Shown piece by piece: positions 8,294 to 15,852 of a stretch of DNA of 35,821 bases. Source of the stretch: Lentibacter sp. Its GTDB lineage: Bacteria; Pseudomonadota; Alphaproteobacteria; Rhodobacterales; Rhodobacteraceae. Position numbers and translations under genes: made by a program. The first letter of the stretch is position 1. Every line of letters starts with the position of its first letter. Below the pieces are notes generated by a model, which had not been told where the DNA came from, searched no databases, and saw only the letters and a program-made list of their open reading frames with translations. The DNA is taken from NCBI GenBank assembly GCA_016744435.1, contig JADGEJ010000037.1:1-35821 (forward strand). Reading direction: 5' to 3'.

Positions 8294-9933
8294 AGATCAG
8301 CCGCCGCGAAAATGCGCCCGCCCTGCACCGTGCCCCAGATAGGCACGTCTTTCAGCGCCACTGCGTCAACCTCTGTTGGGTCCTCTTCCAAAATCGCGAA
8401 ATCAGCCCTTTTGCCGGTTTCGATAGAGCCGATCTCGCCATCCATATGCAGCGTATGGGCTGCGCCAAGCGTGATCGCACGCAGCGCTTCTTCCACGGTG
8501 ATCCGCTCTTCCTCGCCCTGCACGCGGCCTGACGCTGTGATACGTGTCACCGCGCCCCAAGCCGTAAACAAAGGGCCTAGCGGTGTGATAGGCGCGTCGG
8601 AGTGAACCGCAACCACAAGCCCAGCATCAAGCGCTGTGCGGGCCGCGTTCATCCGCATTGCACGGTCGGGGCCTACCGTGAGGTTGTAGTGTTCATCGCC
8701 CCAATAGAAGTGGTGGTTGGCAAACAGGTTCACGCACATGCCAAGCTTGGCGGCTTGGCGAAACTGCGCGCCGTCCGCGAGTTGGCAATGTTGCAGCGTA
8801 AAGCGGTGGTCAGGGTTTGGATGCTTCTGCAAAGCAGGCGCGAGTTTGTCGAGCGCAAGCTGGGTGGCTTGGTCTCCATTCGTATGCGTATGGATCTGCA
8901 AACCCGCTTCCAAAGCCCGCTCGTAAAGCTCGGCCAAATGGTCGGGCGCGATATACCAAAGCCCGTTCTCAGCGCCGTTGTGGTAGCCCGGCCAACGCAG
9001 CCGCGCCGAGAAGCCTTGGATCGAGCCATCCGCAACCACTTTGATCCGCCCCATACGCAAGCGTTCGGTTGAGCGTGCCTTGAGCGACTTCACTTCTTTG
9101 ATAAGTTCAGCGGCGGATAGCCCCATGAAAAACCGCAGCGGCACGAGGCAAACAGGGTAGTTTTTGCCGCCTGTCACACGCAGCATCATCTCGACGGTCT
9201 CAGGGTCCATCCGCGAGGCCAAGTCGGTTATCGTCGTGGTGCCGGTGCGCACACAGAGCTTGGCGAAATTGCGCAAACCCTCCTCATCGGCGTCAAGCAG
9301 GCTTCGCGCAAACCCGACATGCTCGCCAACGGGCGTCATCGCGTCGGGGCCTTTCAGCTCGCCCGTTGGCAAGCCATCTTCGCCCAGTGGAATGCCGGGG
9401 TGGTTGACGCCAGCTTTCAGAAGCCCCGCCAGCTCAAGCGCGCGGCTGTTGACGTTCATGATGTGGCCCGAGGCATGCAAAACGCCAACCGGCCGCTCGG
9501 TTGAAACGCGGTCAAGATCAGCGCGCGAGACTTTGATGTTGTCCATATAGATCGGGTCAAGCTGCCAGCCAGAGATGGGCTCACTTGCATCTGCCAGTGC
9601 TTCGCCCGCTTCCCGAAGCCGCTCGACCACAACATCGACAGACTTAGCGCCTTTCCAGAGCTTGCCATCGGGGTCGCTCCGATCAAACCAGCCGCAGTAA
9701 ACCTTCGCCCAAAGCGAGCCTTCCATGGCGTGCGCATGGCCTTCCACGAAGCCCGGCAAGATCACCTTATCGGCGAACCGTGTGTCTAGAGTGTGCTCAC
9801 CCCATGTCGCCATTTCTTCCAAAGTGCCCGCGCCCAAGATGCGCCCGTCGCGCACGGCAACATGGCTCGCCTCAGGGCGAGACGGGTTCATCGTAATAAT
9901 CTTTTTGGCGGAATAGATTGTGATGTCAGGCAT
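8290..9933 (-). CDS. YtcJ-like metal-dependent amidohydrolase
   Basis: A 547-residue enzyme of the amidohydrolase superfamily, close in layout to YtcJ and N-substituted formamide deformylase. Metal ligands are visible as GHAHAME near residue 65, HTHTNGD, LQHCQ and HSDAPITP, and the C-terminal beta-sandwich returns as GSIETGKRADFAILEEDP. ATG 9933 is preferred: AAGGAG lies 6 bp before it and the conserved start MPDITIYSAKKIITMNP follows. The frame extends 17 codons upstream to 9984, but that extra part is not family-like. It is coupled to the CobW-like GTPase gene and is divergent from the ABC importer operon, so it probably hydrolyses an imported amide or N-acyl compound in the cytoplasm. Confidence 0.9.
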   Translation of the reverse strand: MPDITIYSAKKIITMNPSRPEASHVAVRDGRILGAGTLEEMATWGEHTLDTRFADKVILPGFVEGHAHAMEGSLWAKVYCGWFDRSDPDGKLWKGAKSVDVVVERLREAGEALADASEPISGWQLDPIYMDNIKVSRADLDRVSTERPVGVLHASGHIMNVNSRALELAGLLKAGVNHPGIPLGEDGLPTGELKGPDAMTPVGEHVGFARSLLDADEEGLRNFAKLCVRTGTTTITDLASRMDPETVEMMLRVTGGKNYPVCLVPLRFFMGLSAAELIKEVKSLKARSTERLRMGRIKVVADGSIQGFSARLRWPGYHNGAENGLWYIAPDHLAELYERALEAGLQIHTHTNGDQATQLALDKLAPALQKHPNPDHRFTLQHCQLADGAQFRQAAKLGMCVNLFANHHFYWGDEHYNLTVGPDRAMRMNAARTALDAGLVVAVHSDAPITPLGPLFTAWGAVTRITASGRVQGEEERITVEEALRAITLGAAHTLHMDGEIGSIETGKRADFAILEEDPTEVDAVALKDVPIWGTVQGGRIFAAADL

Positions 9934-10040
9934 GGGCGACTCCTTAGCTTCAGCCCGCGCTTGGCAGGTTTTGATCTTGCTCACTGATCCCCCAAAGCAA
10001 CTCTCAATTGCTCAAGAAATCAACGATTCCTACACAGGTT

Positions 10041-10070
10041 AAAGAAATTTCTTTCCAGATTTTCGAATCT
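10041..10070. promoter_or_regulatory. two adjacent dyads in the divergent promoter region
   Basis: A perfect 14-bp palindrome AAAGAAATTTCTTT (10041-10054) is followed by AGATT-ttcg-AATCT (10057-10070). Both lie between the amidohydrolase start and the ABC operon start, where a shared operator would be expected. Confidence 0.45.
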
Positions 10071-10123
10071 CGGTCTAAGCTCAAGCATATAAAAACAAGA
10101 GAATCTGTCTGGGAGACATTGAA

Positions 10124-11689
10124 ATGAAGCATCTGATTAAAGGATTTGTTGCCGCCGCCCTTTTGGCTGGCACGGCTGTGGCGGACGACGCGCCAAAGAG
10201 GGGCGGCACGCTTGTCACCGTCATTGGCACCAATGTGCGCAACCTCAATTCGGCGGTGCAATCGGGCATCGCGACGGGCTATCCGGGCGCGCAACTTTTT
10301 GCATCGCCCTTGCGCTACGACGAAGACTGGACACCGCAACCCTACCTCGCCGAAAGCTGGGAAGTGTCTGACGATGGCCTCAGTGTCACACTCAACCTTG
10401 TGAAGAACGCCAAGTTCCATGACGGCACGCCGCTCACGTCAAAAGACGTGGCTTTCTCTGTTGAAGTCATCAAGGCCAACCACCCGTTCAAGGCGATGTT
10501 TGCGCCGGTTGAAACGGTTGAAACGCCGGATGATCACACAGCTATCCTCAAGCTGAGCAAGCCGCACCCTGCCCTCATGCTCGCCATGTCAGGCCAGCTG
10601 ATGTCGATCATCCCGCAGCATATCTACGGCGATGTGCCTGTTGACCAAGTCAAGACACACCCGCGCAACAACGAAAACCCTGTTGGCTCGGGCCCGTTCA
10701 AGCTGACTGAGTACAAATCGGGAGAGCACATCATTCTGGAGCGGTTTGACGACTTCTTCATCGAAGGCCGCCCCTACCTTGATAAGGTTGTGATGCGCAT
10801 CATCACTGACCCTGCTGCACGGGCGATTGCTTACGAGAACGGTGAAGTACAGATGGGCGCGTTTGAGAGCCTCCCGCGGATTATCAACCGTCTCAAGAAG
10901 GTTGACACGCTGACTGTGACGCCTGACGGCTACGGCGCGATTGGCCCGCTTGACTGGCTCGCGATGAACACCCAGCGTGGCCCGCTCAAAGACGTTCGCG
11001 TCCGCAAAGCTATTGCCTATGCGGTTGACAAGAACTTCATCCAGAAGGCGCTGATGCTCGGCACGGCGTCAGACAGCCGCACAGGTATCCACCCTGACAG
11101 CCCGTTTTATAACGGTGAAGTTGACGGCTATGATGTTGACCTCGACAAAGCCGCAGCCCTGCTTGACGAGGCTGGCTTCCCGCTTAAAGACGGCAGCCGC
11201 TTTGGCCTGACGATCGACTTTGGCTGGCCCGGCGTGAAGCCGCAGGTTGAATACGTCAAAGCCGCGCTCAAGAAGGTTGGTATCGACGTTGAAGTGCGCT
11301 CAAGTGCCGACTTCCCGACATGGGCCAAGCGCATGGGCGAGATGGACTTTGACCTCAGCTGGGACACTGTCTTTAACTGGGGTGATCCGGTTATCGGCGT
11401 TCACCGCACCTATGACAGCACGAACGTCGGCAAGGGCGTTTGGTCAAACACGCAGGGCTATGCAAACGCCCGTGTGGACGAGCTGATGGCCATGGCTGCG
11501 GTTGAGAACGACCCAGCAAAGCGCAAGGCGCTCTACAAAGAGTTCCAAGCGATCATCGCCGATGAGCTGCCCGTCTACCACACCAACACGCTGCCCTATC
11601 ACACGGTCTACAACAACAAGGTGGGCAACCCGCCTGTGGGCATCTGGGGCACGTCGACACCTATCGACATGACCTACCTCAAAGACTGA
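10124..11689 (+). CDS. family-5 ABC transporter solute-binding protein
   Basis: A 521-residue periplasmic binding protein of the peptide/opine/nickel group. The N-terminus MKHLIKGFVAAALLAGTAVA is a Sec signal peptide with likely cleavage after Ala20, so it is a soluble rather than lipidated protein. The SBP_bac_5 core shows YLAESWEVSDDGLSVTLNL, AKFHDGTPLTSKDVAFS, GSGPFKL and DVRVRKAIAYAVDK, all typical of the family. It is the first gene of a five-gene operon encoding two permeases and two ATPases. The ligand is unknown; the neighbouring amidohydrolase suggests an amide-bearing organic compound. GGGAG precedes the ATG. A hairpin after the stop may keep this transcript more abundant than the permease part. 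Confidence 0.94.
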   Translation: MKHLIKGFVAAALLAGTAVADDAPKRGGTLVTVIGTNVRNLNSAVQSGIATGYPGAQLFASPLRYDEDWTPQPYLAESWEVSDDGLSVTLNLVKNAKFHDGTPLTSKDVAFSVEVIKANHPFKAMFAPVETVETPDDHTAILKLSKPHPALMLAMSGQLMSIIPQHIYGDVPVDQVKTHPRNNENPVGSGPFKLTEYKSGEHIILERFDDFFIEGRPYLDKVVMRIITDPAARAIAYENGEVQMGAFESLPRIINRLKKVDTLTVTPDGYGAIGPLDWLAMNTQRGPLKDVRVRKAIAYAVDKNFIQKALMLGTASDSRTGIHPDSPFYNGEVDGYDVDLDKAAALLDEAGFPLKDGSRFGLTIDFGWPGVKPQVEYVKAALKKVGIDVEVRSSADFPTWAKRMGEMDFDLSWDTVFNWGDPVIGVHRTYDSTNVGKGVWSNTQGYANARVDELMAMAAVENDPAKRKALYKEFQAIIADELPVYHTNTLPYHTVYNNKVGNPPVGIWGTSTPIDMTYLKD

Positions 11690-11703
11690 TCTGACAGTCA
11701 AAA

Positions 11704-11738
11704 GCTGCGGCAGTTCACGGGTTGCCGCAGCCTTCTTT
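11704..11738 (+). terminator. hairpin with short T-rich tail between binding-protein and permease genes
   Basis: GCTGCGGCA (11704-11712) and TGCCGCAGC (11723-11731) pair around a 10-nt loop, followed by CTTCTTTT. It is probably a partial terminator or an mRNA stabiliser that keeps the binding protein in excess over the membrane parts. Confidence 0.7.
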
Positions 11739-11753
11739 TCACGAGGCAAAAGC

Positions 11754-12728
11754 GTGCAGTTTCTTCTCACCACATCAAAACGAGTGTTTTACGCCATCGT
11801 GCTGCTTGTCGCGGTGCTGGTGCTCAACTTCTCGCTGATGCACCTCGCCCCCGGCGATGTCGCCGACACGATCAGCCAGTCGATGGGCGGCGCAGACCAA
11901 GAGCTGCTTGACCAAATTCGCGCCGACTATGGCCTTGATCAGCCCTTTGTCGTGCAGCTTGGCCGCTACATCGGCGGTGTGCTTACGTTTGATCTCGGCT
12001 TCTCGTTTTTCTACAACATGCCGGTGACAGAGCTGATCCTTCAGCGCCTGCCCGCCACTCTTTTGCTGGTGCTCTCAGCGCAGCTTCTCGCGCTCGTCGT
12101 TGGCGTGCTGCTCGGCGTCATGTCAGCCCGCAAGCCCAATGGCATCACCAGCCACTTCGTCACGTTCCTCGCGCTCTTTGGCTACTCAGCGCCAGTGTTC
12201 TGGACGGGCATTCTGCTGCTGATCGGCTTCTCCCTCAATATCCAGATCTTCCCCGTCGCGGGGATGCAGGACGTGACTATAGAAGGCGGCTTCTGGGTAC
12301 ATGCTTGGGATATCTTCATGCACCTCATGCTGCCGATGATCACCCTCGCGTCGATCTTCCTTGCGCTCTATTCGCGGCTAAGCCGCGCCACGATGATGGA
12401 GGTGCTCGGCTCTGACTATGTGCGCACCGCCAAGGCCAAAGGCCTCTCGCAAAACCAAGTCGTCTACAAACACGCGCTGAAGAACGCGCTCTCGCCGGTG
12501 ATCACCCTCGCTGGCCTACAGTTTAGCGCCGTTATCTCCGGTGCGGTGCTGGTTGAGACGGTGTTCTCTTGGCCGGGCCTTGGCACGCTGGCGTTCCAGT
12601 CAATCATCGCGCGTGACACGCCGACGATCCTTGGCATCCTGTTCTTTTCCGCCCTCGTGGTGATCGTGGGCAACCTGCTCACTGACATGGCGCTGCGGCT
12701 GGTTGACCCCCGTTTGAGAGGCCGCTGA
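11754..12728 (+). CDS. DppB-type ABC permease
   Basis: A 324-residue inner-membrane permease. It starts at GTG 11754, with CGAGG about 8 bp upstream. The N-terminal membrane helix is followed by LMHLAPGDVADTI, the LxPGD motif of DppB/OppB-type subunits. The EAA loop reads DYVRTAKAKGLSQNQVV and is followed by NALSPVITLAGLQF. The stop overlaps the next start (TGATG), so it is coupled to the DppC-type gene. Together the two permeases form the import channel. Confidence 0.93.
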   Translation: MQFLLTTSKRVFYAIVLLVAVLVLNFSLMHLAPGDVADTISQSMGGADQELLDQIRADYGLDQPFVVQLGRYIGGVLTFDLGFSFFYNMPVTELILQRLPATLLLVLSAQLLALVVGVLLGVMSARKPNGITSHFVTFLALFGYSAPVFWTGILLLIGFSLNIQIFPVAGMQDVTIEGGFWVHAWDIFMHLMLPMITLASIFLALYSRLSRATMMEVLGSDYVRTAKAKGLSQNQVVYKHALKNALSPVITLAGLQFSAVISGAVLVETVFSWPGLGTLAFQSIIARDTPTILGILFFSALVVIVGNLLTDMALRLVDPRLRGR

Positions 12729-13603
12729 TGTCTGACATGTTGGAAGACGTCATCGAACAGGCCCAGTCGCCCCTCGCCGAGGCTTGGGGCATGTTCAAGC
12801 GCAACCACGCAGCAGTTGCTGCGCTTGTTATGCTGGGGCTGATCGTGTTCGGAGCCATTTTTGGCCCCTACCTTTACCCGACCGACCCGTTCGAAATGGT
12901 CTGGGCGCCGTTCAGCCCACCGGGGCAAGAAGGCTACTTGCTCGGCACCGACTATCTGGGCCGCGACTTGCTCGCCATGGTGATCAACGGCGCGCGCGTT
13001 TCGCTGATGATCGGCCTCGCGGCGGCGGTGGTTTCTGTCGTCATTGGCGTCACTGTCGGCGCCCTCGCGGGCTTCTATCGCGGCGCCGTTGAAGAAGTGC
13101 TGATGCGGATCACCGAGTTCTTTCAAGTGCTGCCAACGCTCTTGTTCTCCATGGTGCTGGTCGCGCTCTTCGGGGCCAGCCTGCCGATGATCACCTTCGC
13201 CATCGGCATCGTCTCGTGGACGGCAGTTGCGCGCATCACACGCTCCGAGTTTTTGCGCATCCGCGAGCTGGAATACGTCAAAGCCTCGCGCGCTTCCGGC
13301 GCTTCCAACCGCAAGCTCATGTTTGGCGTGATCCTACCCAATGCGCTGCCGCCGATCATTGTGCAGAGCGCGCTTATGGTCGGCTCGGCGATCCTGTTTG
13401 AGGCGGGGCTATCCTTTCTCGGGCTGACCGACCCGAACGTTGTCAGCTGGGGGCAGATCATCGGCTCTAACCGCCAGTATATCCTCGACGCGGGCTATAC
13501 CGTGACAATCCCCGGCATCGCGATTTTTGTCACGGTTCTGGCCATTTCGCTTGTCGGCGACGGGCTGAACGACGCACTCAACCCTAAACTGAGGCAACGC
13601 TGA
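12728..13603 (+). CDS. DppC-type ABC permease
   Basis: A 291-residue second permease. A cytoplasmic N-terminus leads to the family motif [20 protein letters not shown]. The EAA loop is [18 protein letters not shown], followed by [11 protein letters not shown] and the end motif GLSFLGL. The gene overlaps both neighbours by one base or so (TGATG junctions), which indicates tight translational coupling in the operon. Confidence 0.93.
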   Translation: MSDMLEDVIEQAQSPLAEAWGMFKRNHAAVAALVMLGLIVFGAIFGPYLYPTDPFEMVWAPFSPPGQEGYLLGTDYLGRDLLAMVINGARVSLMIGLAAAVVSVVIGVTVGALAGFYRGAVEEVLMRITEFFQVLPTLLFSMVLVALFGASLPMITFAIGIVSWTAVARITRSEFLRIRELEYVKASRASGASNRKLMFGVILPNALPPIIVQSALMVGSAILFEAGLSFLGLTDPNVVSWGQIIGSNRQYILDAGYTVTIPGIAIFVTVLAISLVGDGLNDALNPKLRQR

Positions 13604-14589
13604 TGGAGCCGCTTCTGACAGTTGAAAACCTGCGCATTGAGCTGACAACGCGCGACGGTGTTGCGCCCGTGATCGACGACCTCTCCCTCAGCCTCAACGC
13701 GGGTGAAACCCTGAGTTTCGTCGGCGAAAGCGGATGCGGCAAGTCGATGACGGCTCTGGCGCTGATGGGGCTTTTGCCCGAGAAAGTCGGCCGTGTCGCG
13801 AGCGGCAAGATCCTGTTTGACGGCGAAGACCTCACCCAAGCCACACCCCGACGCCTGCGCGAAATTCGCGGCAACGAGATTTCGATGATCTTCCAAGAGC
13901 CGATGACCTCGCTCAATCCGGTGTTCTCTGTCGGCGAGCAGATCGCCGAGGCGATCCGCGCGCATCAGAACCTGTCGCGCACTGCCGCTTGGGACAAGGC
14001 CGTCGAGCTGCTTGATGCTGTGCGCATTCCCAACCCCAAGGGCCGCGCGGTTGACTACCCGTTCCAGATGTCGGGCGGCCAGCGGCAACGCGCGATGATC
14101 GCCATGGCGCTGGCTTGCGAGCCTAAGTTGCTGATCGCCGACGAGCCGACAACCGCGCTTGACGTGACGGTGCAGGCGCAGATTTTCGACTTGCTCACAG
14201 ACCTGCAAAAACAGAGCGGAGCAGCCATCATCCTGATCACCCACGACATGGGCGCAGTCGCCGAAATGGCGCGCGATGTCATCGTGATGTATGCGGGGCG
14301 CAAGGCCGAGTACGGGCCGGTTGACGCGATCATCGAACACCCGCGCCACCCCTATACGCAGGGGCTGATCTCCTGTGTGCCACACATTGTCAGCGACATG
14401 TCCGAGGAGCGGCCTGACTTGGTCGAAGTGCCCGGGATCGTGCCCTCGCTGAAGGATTTTGGCCGCGACCAGTGCCTGTTTGCCAGCCGCTGCGCGCACC
14501 GCACAGACGAGTGTCTTGCGGGGCGACCGCCGGAAAAGCACTTCGGGGCAAGCCAGATCGCCGATTGCTGGCACGCGGAGGCGCTTTGA
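13603..14589 (+). CDS. DppD-type ABC ATPase
   Basis: A 328-residue ATPase. Walker A is GESGCGKS, the Q-loop region is [13 protein letters not shown], the signature is [10 protein letters not shown], Walker B is [12 protein letters not shown] and the H-loop is LITHDMG. The C-terminal oligopeptide-transporter domain carries the Cys cluster [14 protein letters not shown], which in related proteins can hold an iron-sulfur cluster. It follows the DppC-type gene by a TGATG overlap and ends directly against the next start. Confidence 0.93.
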   Translation: MEPLLTVENLRIELTTRDGVAPVIDDLSLSLNAGETLSFVGESGCGKSMTALALMGLLPEKVGRVASGKILFDGEDLTQATPRRLREIRGNEISMIFQEPMTSLNPVFSVGEQIAEAIRAHQNLSRTAAWDKAVELLDAVRIPNPKGRAVDYPFQMSGGQRQRAMIAMALACEPKLLIADEPTTALDVTVQAQIFDLLTDLQKQSGAAIILITHDMGAVAEMARDVIVMYAGRKAEYGPVDAIIEHPRHPYTQGLISCVPHIVSDMSEERPDLVEVPGIVPSLKDFGRDQCLFASRCAHRTDECLAGRPPEKHFGASQIADCWHAEAL

Positions 14590-15558
14590 ATGACTGACCT
14601 GTTGAATGTGCAAAACCTGACTGTTCGGTTCGAAGTCAAACGCGGCGGGGCTTTTGGCAAGAAAGCGCATCTCTATGCTGTCGATGACGTGAGTTTCACT
14701 GTCAAAGCCGGTGAAACATTGGCGATTGTTGGCGAAAGTGGCTCGGGCAAAACCACCGCGGCGCTGGCCGTCGCGCAGCTGCAAGGCGCCTACGCCGGAA
14801 AAGTCGAGCTTGACGGGCAGGACATCCTGAAGGTGGAAGGCGAAGACCTGCGGCAAGTACGCCAGAAGGTGCAGTTTATCTTCCAAGACCCTTATAGCAG
14901 CCTTAACCCGCGCAAACGCGCCGAGGCCATCGTGCGCGAGCCGCTCGACAGCCTGTCTGGCAAGCCGGCGGCAGAGAAAGACGAGATCGTCGCAGGGCTT
15001 TTTGAAGCCGTCGGCCTGCGCCGCGAGCAGATGCGGCTGTTCCCGCACCAGTTCTCGGGCGGTCAGCGCCAGCGCATCGGCATCGCCCGCGCTTTGGCCA
15101 CGCAACCAGAGTTGATCATCTGTGACGAGCCGGTTTCAGCGCTTGATGTGGCCGTGCAGGCGCAGATTTTGAACCTGCTCAGAAAGCTGCAAAAAGACTT
15201 CGGGCTGACGTACTTGTTTATCAGCCACGACTTGGGCGTTGTGCAGCACATGAGTGACAGTATTGCGGTCATGTACATGGGCCGCGTTGTTGAACACGCC
15301 AGCCGGATGGACCTTTTCGGCAACCCGCGCCACCCCTACACGCAGGCGCTGCTCTCGGCCGTGCCCACGGTTGACCGCGCCAAGCGTGCAGCGCAAAAAC
15401 GCATCCTGATCCCCGGTGATCCGCCCGACCCTGTGAACCTGCCCAAAGGCTGCCGCTTCGCCAACCGCTGCCCACAGGCGCAAGACAAGTGCCGCCAAGA
15501 CGAGCCAGCGCTTGTTGACGGCGGCCAAGGCCACCGCGTGGCCTGCCACTTTAGTTAG
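14590..15558 (+). CDS. DppF-type ABC ATPase
   Basis: A 322-residue second ATPase of the heterodimeric importer motor. Walker A is GESGSGKTT, the Q-loop is FIFQDPYSSLNPRKR, the signature is FSGGQRQRIG, Walker B is LIICDEPVSALD and the H-loop is FISHDLG. The C-terminal Cys cluster is CRFANRCPQAQDKC. The ATG follows the upstream stop with no spacer (TGAATG). It is the last gene of the operon; no strong terminator is visible right after it. Confidence 0.93.
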   Translation: MTDLLNVQNLTVRFEVKRGGAFGKKAHLYAVDDVSFTVKAGETLAIVGESGSGKTTAALAVAQLQGAYAGKVELDGQDILKVEGEDLRQVRQKVQFIFQDPYSSLNPRKRAEAIVREPLDSLSGKPAAEKDEIVAGLFEAVGLRREQMRLFPHQFSGGQRQRIGIARALATQPELIICDEPVSALDVAVQAQILNLLRKLQKDFGLTYLFISHDLGVVQHMSDSIAVMYMGRVVEHASRMDLFGNPRHPYTQALLSAVPTVDRAKRAAQKRILIPGDPPDPVNLPKGCRFANRCPQAQDKCRQDEPALVDGGQGHRVACHFS

Positions 15559-15590
15559 GTGGCAGCCCAGCAAAAGGCCGCGATCAGCGC

Positions 15591-15614
15591 AAAGCCAACT
15601 CCAAAGCCAACTCC
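15591..15614. repeat. 12-bp perfect tandem duplication
   Basis: AAAGCCAACTCC occurs twice head to tail (15591-15602, 15603-15614) in the gap downstream of the ABC operon. Confidence 0.85.
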
Positions 15615-15757
15615 GATGTCGAGAGGCAAACCGCACCCCTGCGTTTAACCATGTTCAACTTTGACTGGAAGACAGGTGCTCAGACGGTGTACGGAGTATA
15701 TGCGAAGTGTCTCACCGCCAAGACAGGGTCTGACATCTTGCAAATTGAGACAATCTA

Positions 15758-15773
15758 GTATACATTGGTATAC
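15758..15773. promoter_or_regulatory. GTATAC direct/inverted pair upstream of acnB
   Basis: Two copies of the self-palindrome GTATAC flank ATTG, 80-95 bp before the acnB start. This is a candidate regulator site; no promoter can be placed firmly around it. Confidence 0.35.
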
Positions 15774-15852
15774 AGCCAAATTGAACACCGTCTCGCAGAG
15801 CACTTGCCGCGCGGCGCTTACATTAATCTAACACTAGACTGCTGGATATATC

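Noticed and set aside
7280-8605. Rightward 441-codon ORF opposite the CobW-like gene
   Set aside because: It is the antisense of a gene with intact GTPase motifs; its composition is not protein-like.
13495-15105. Leftward 536-codon ORF opposite the ABC ATPase genes
   Set aside because: It is the antisense of two clear DppD/DppF-type genes and has no family likeness.
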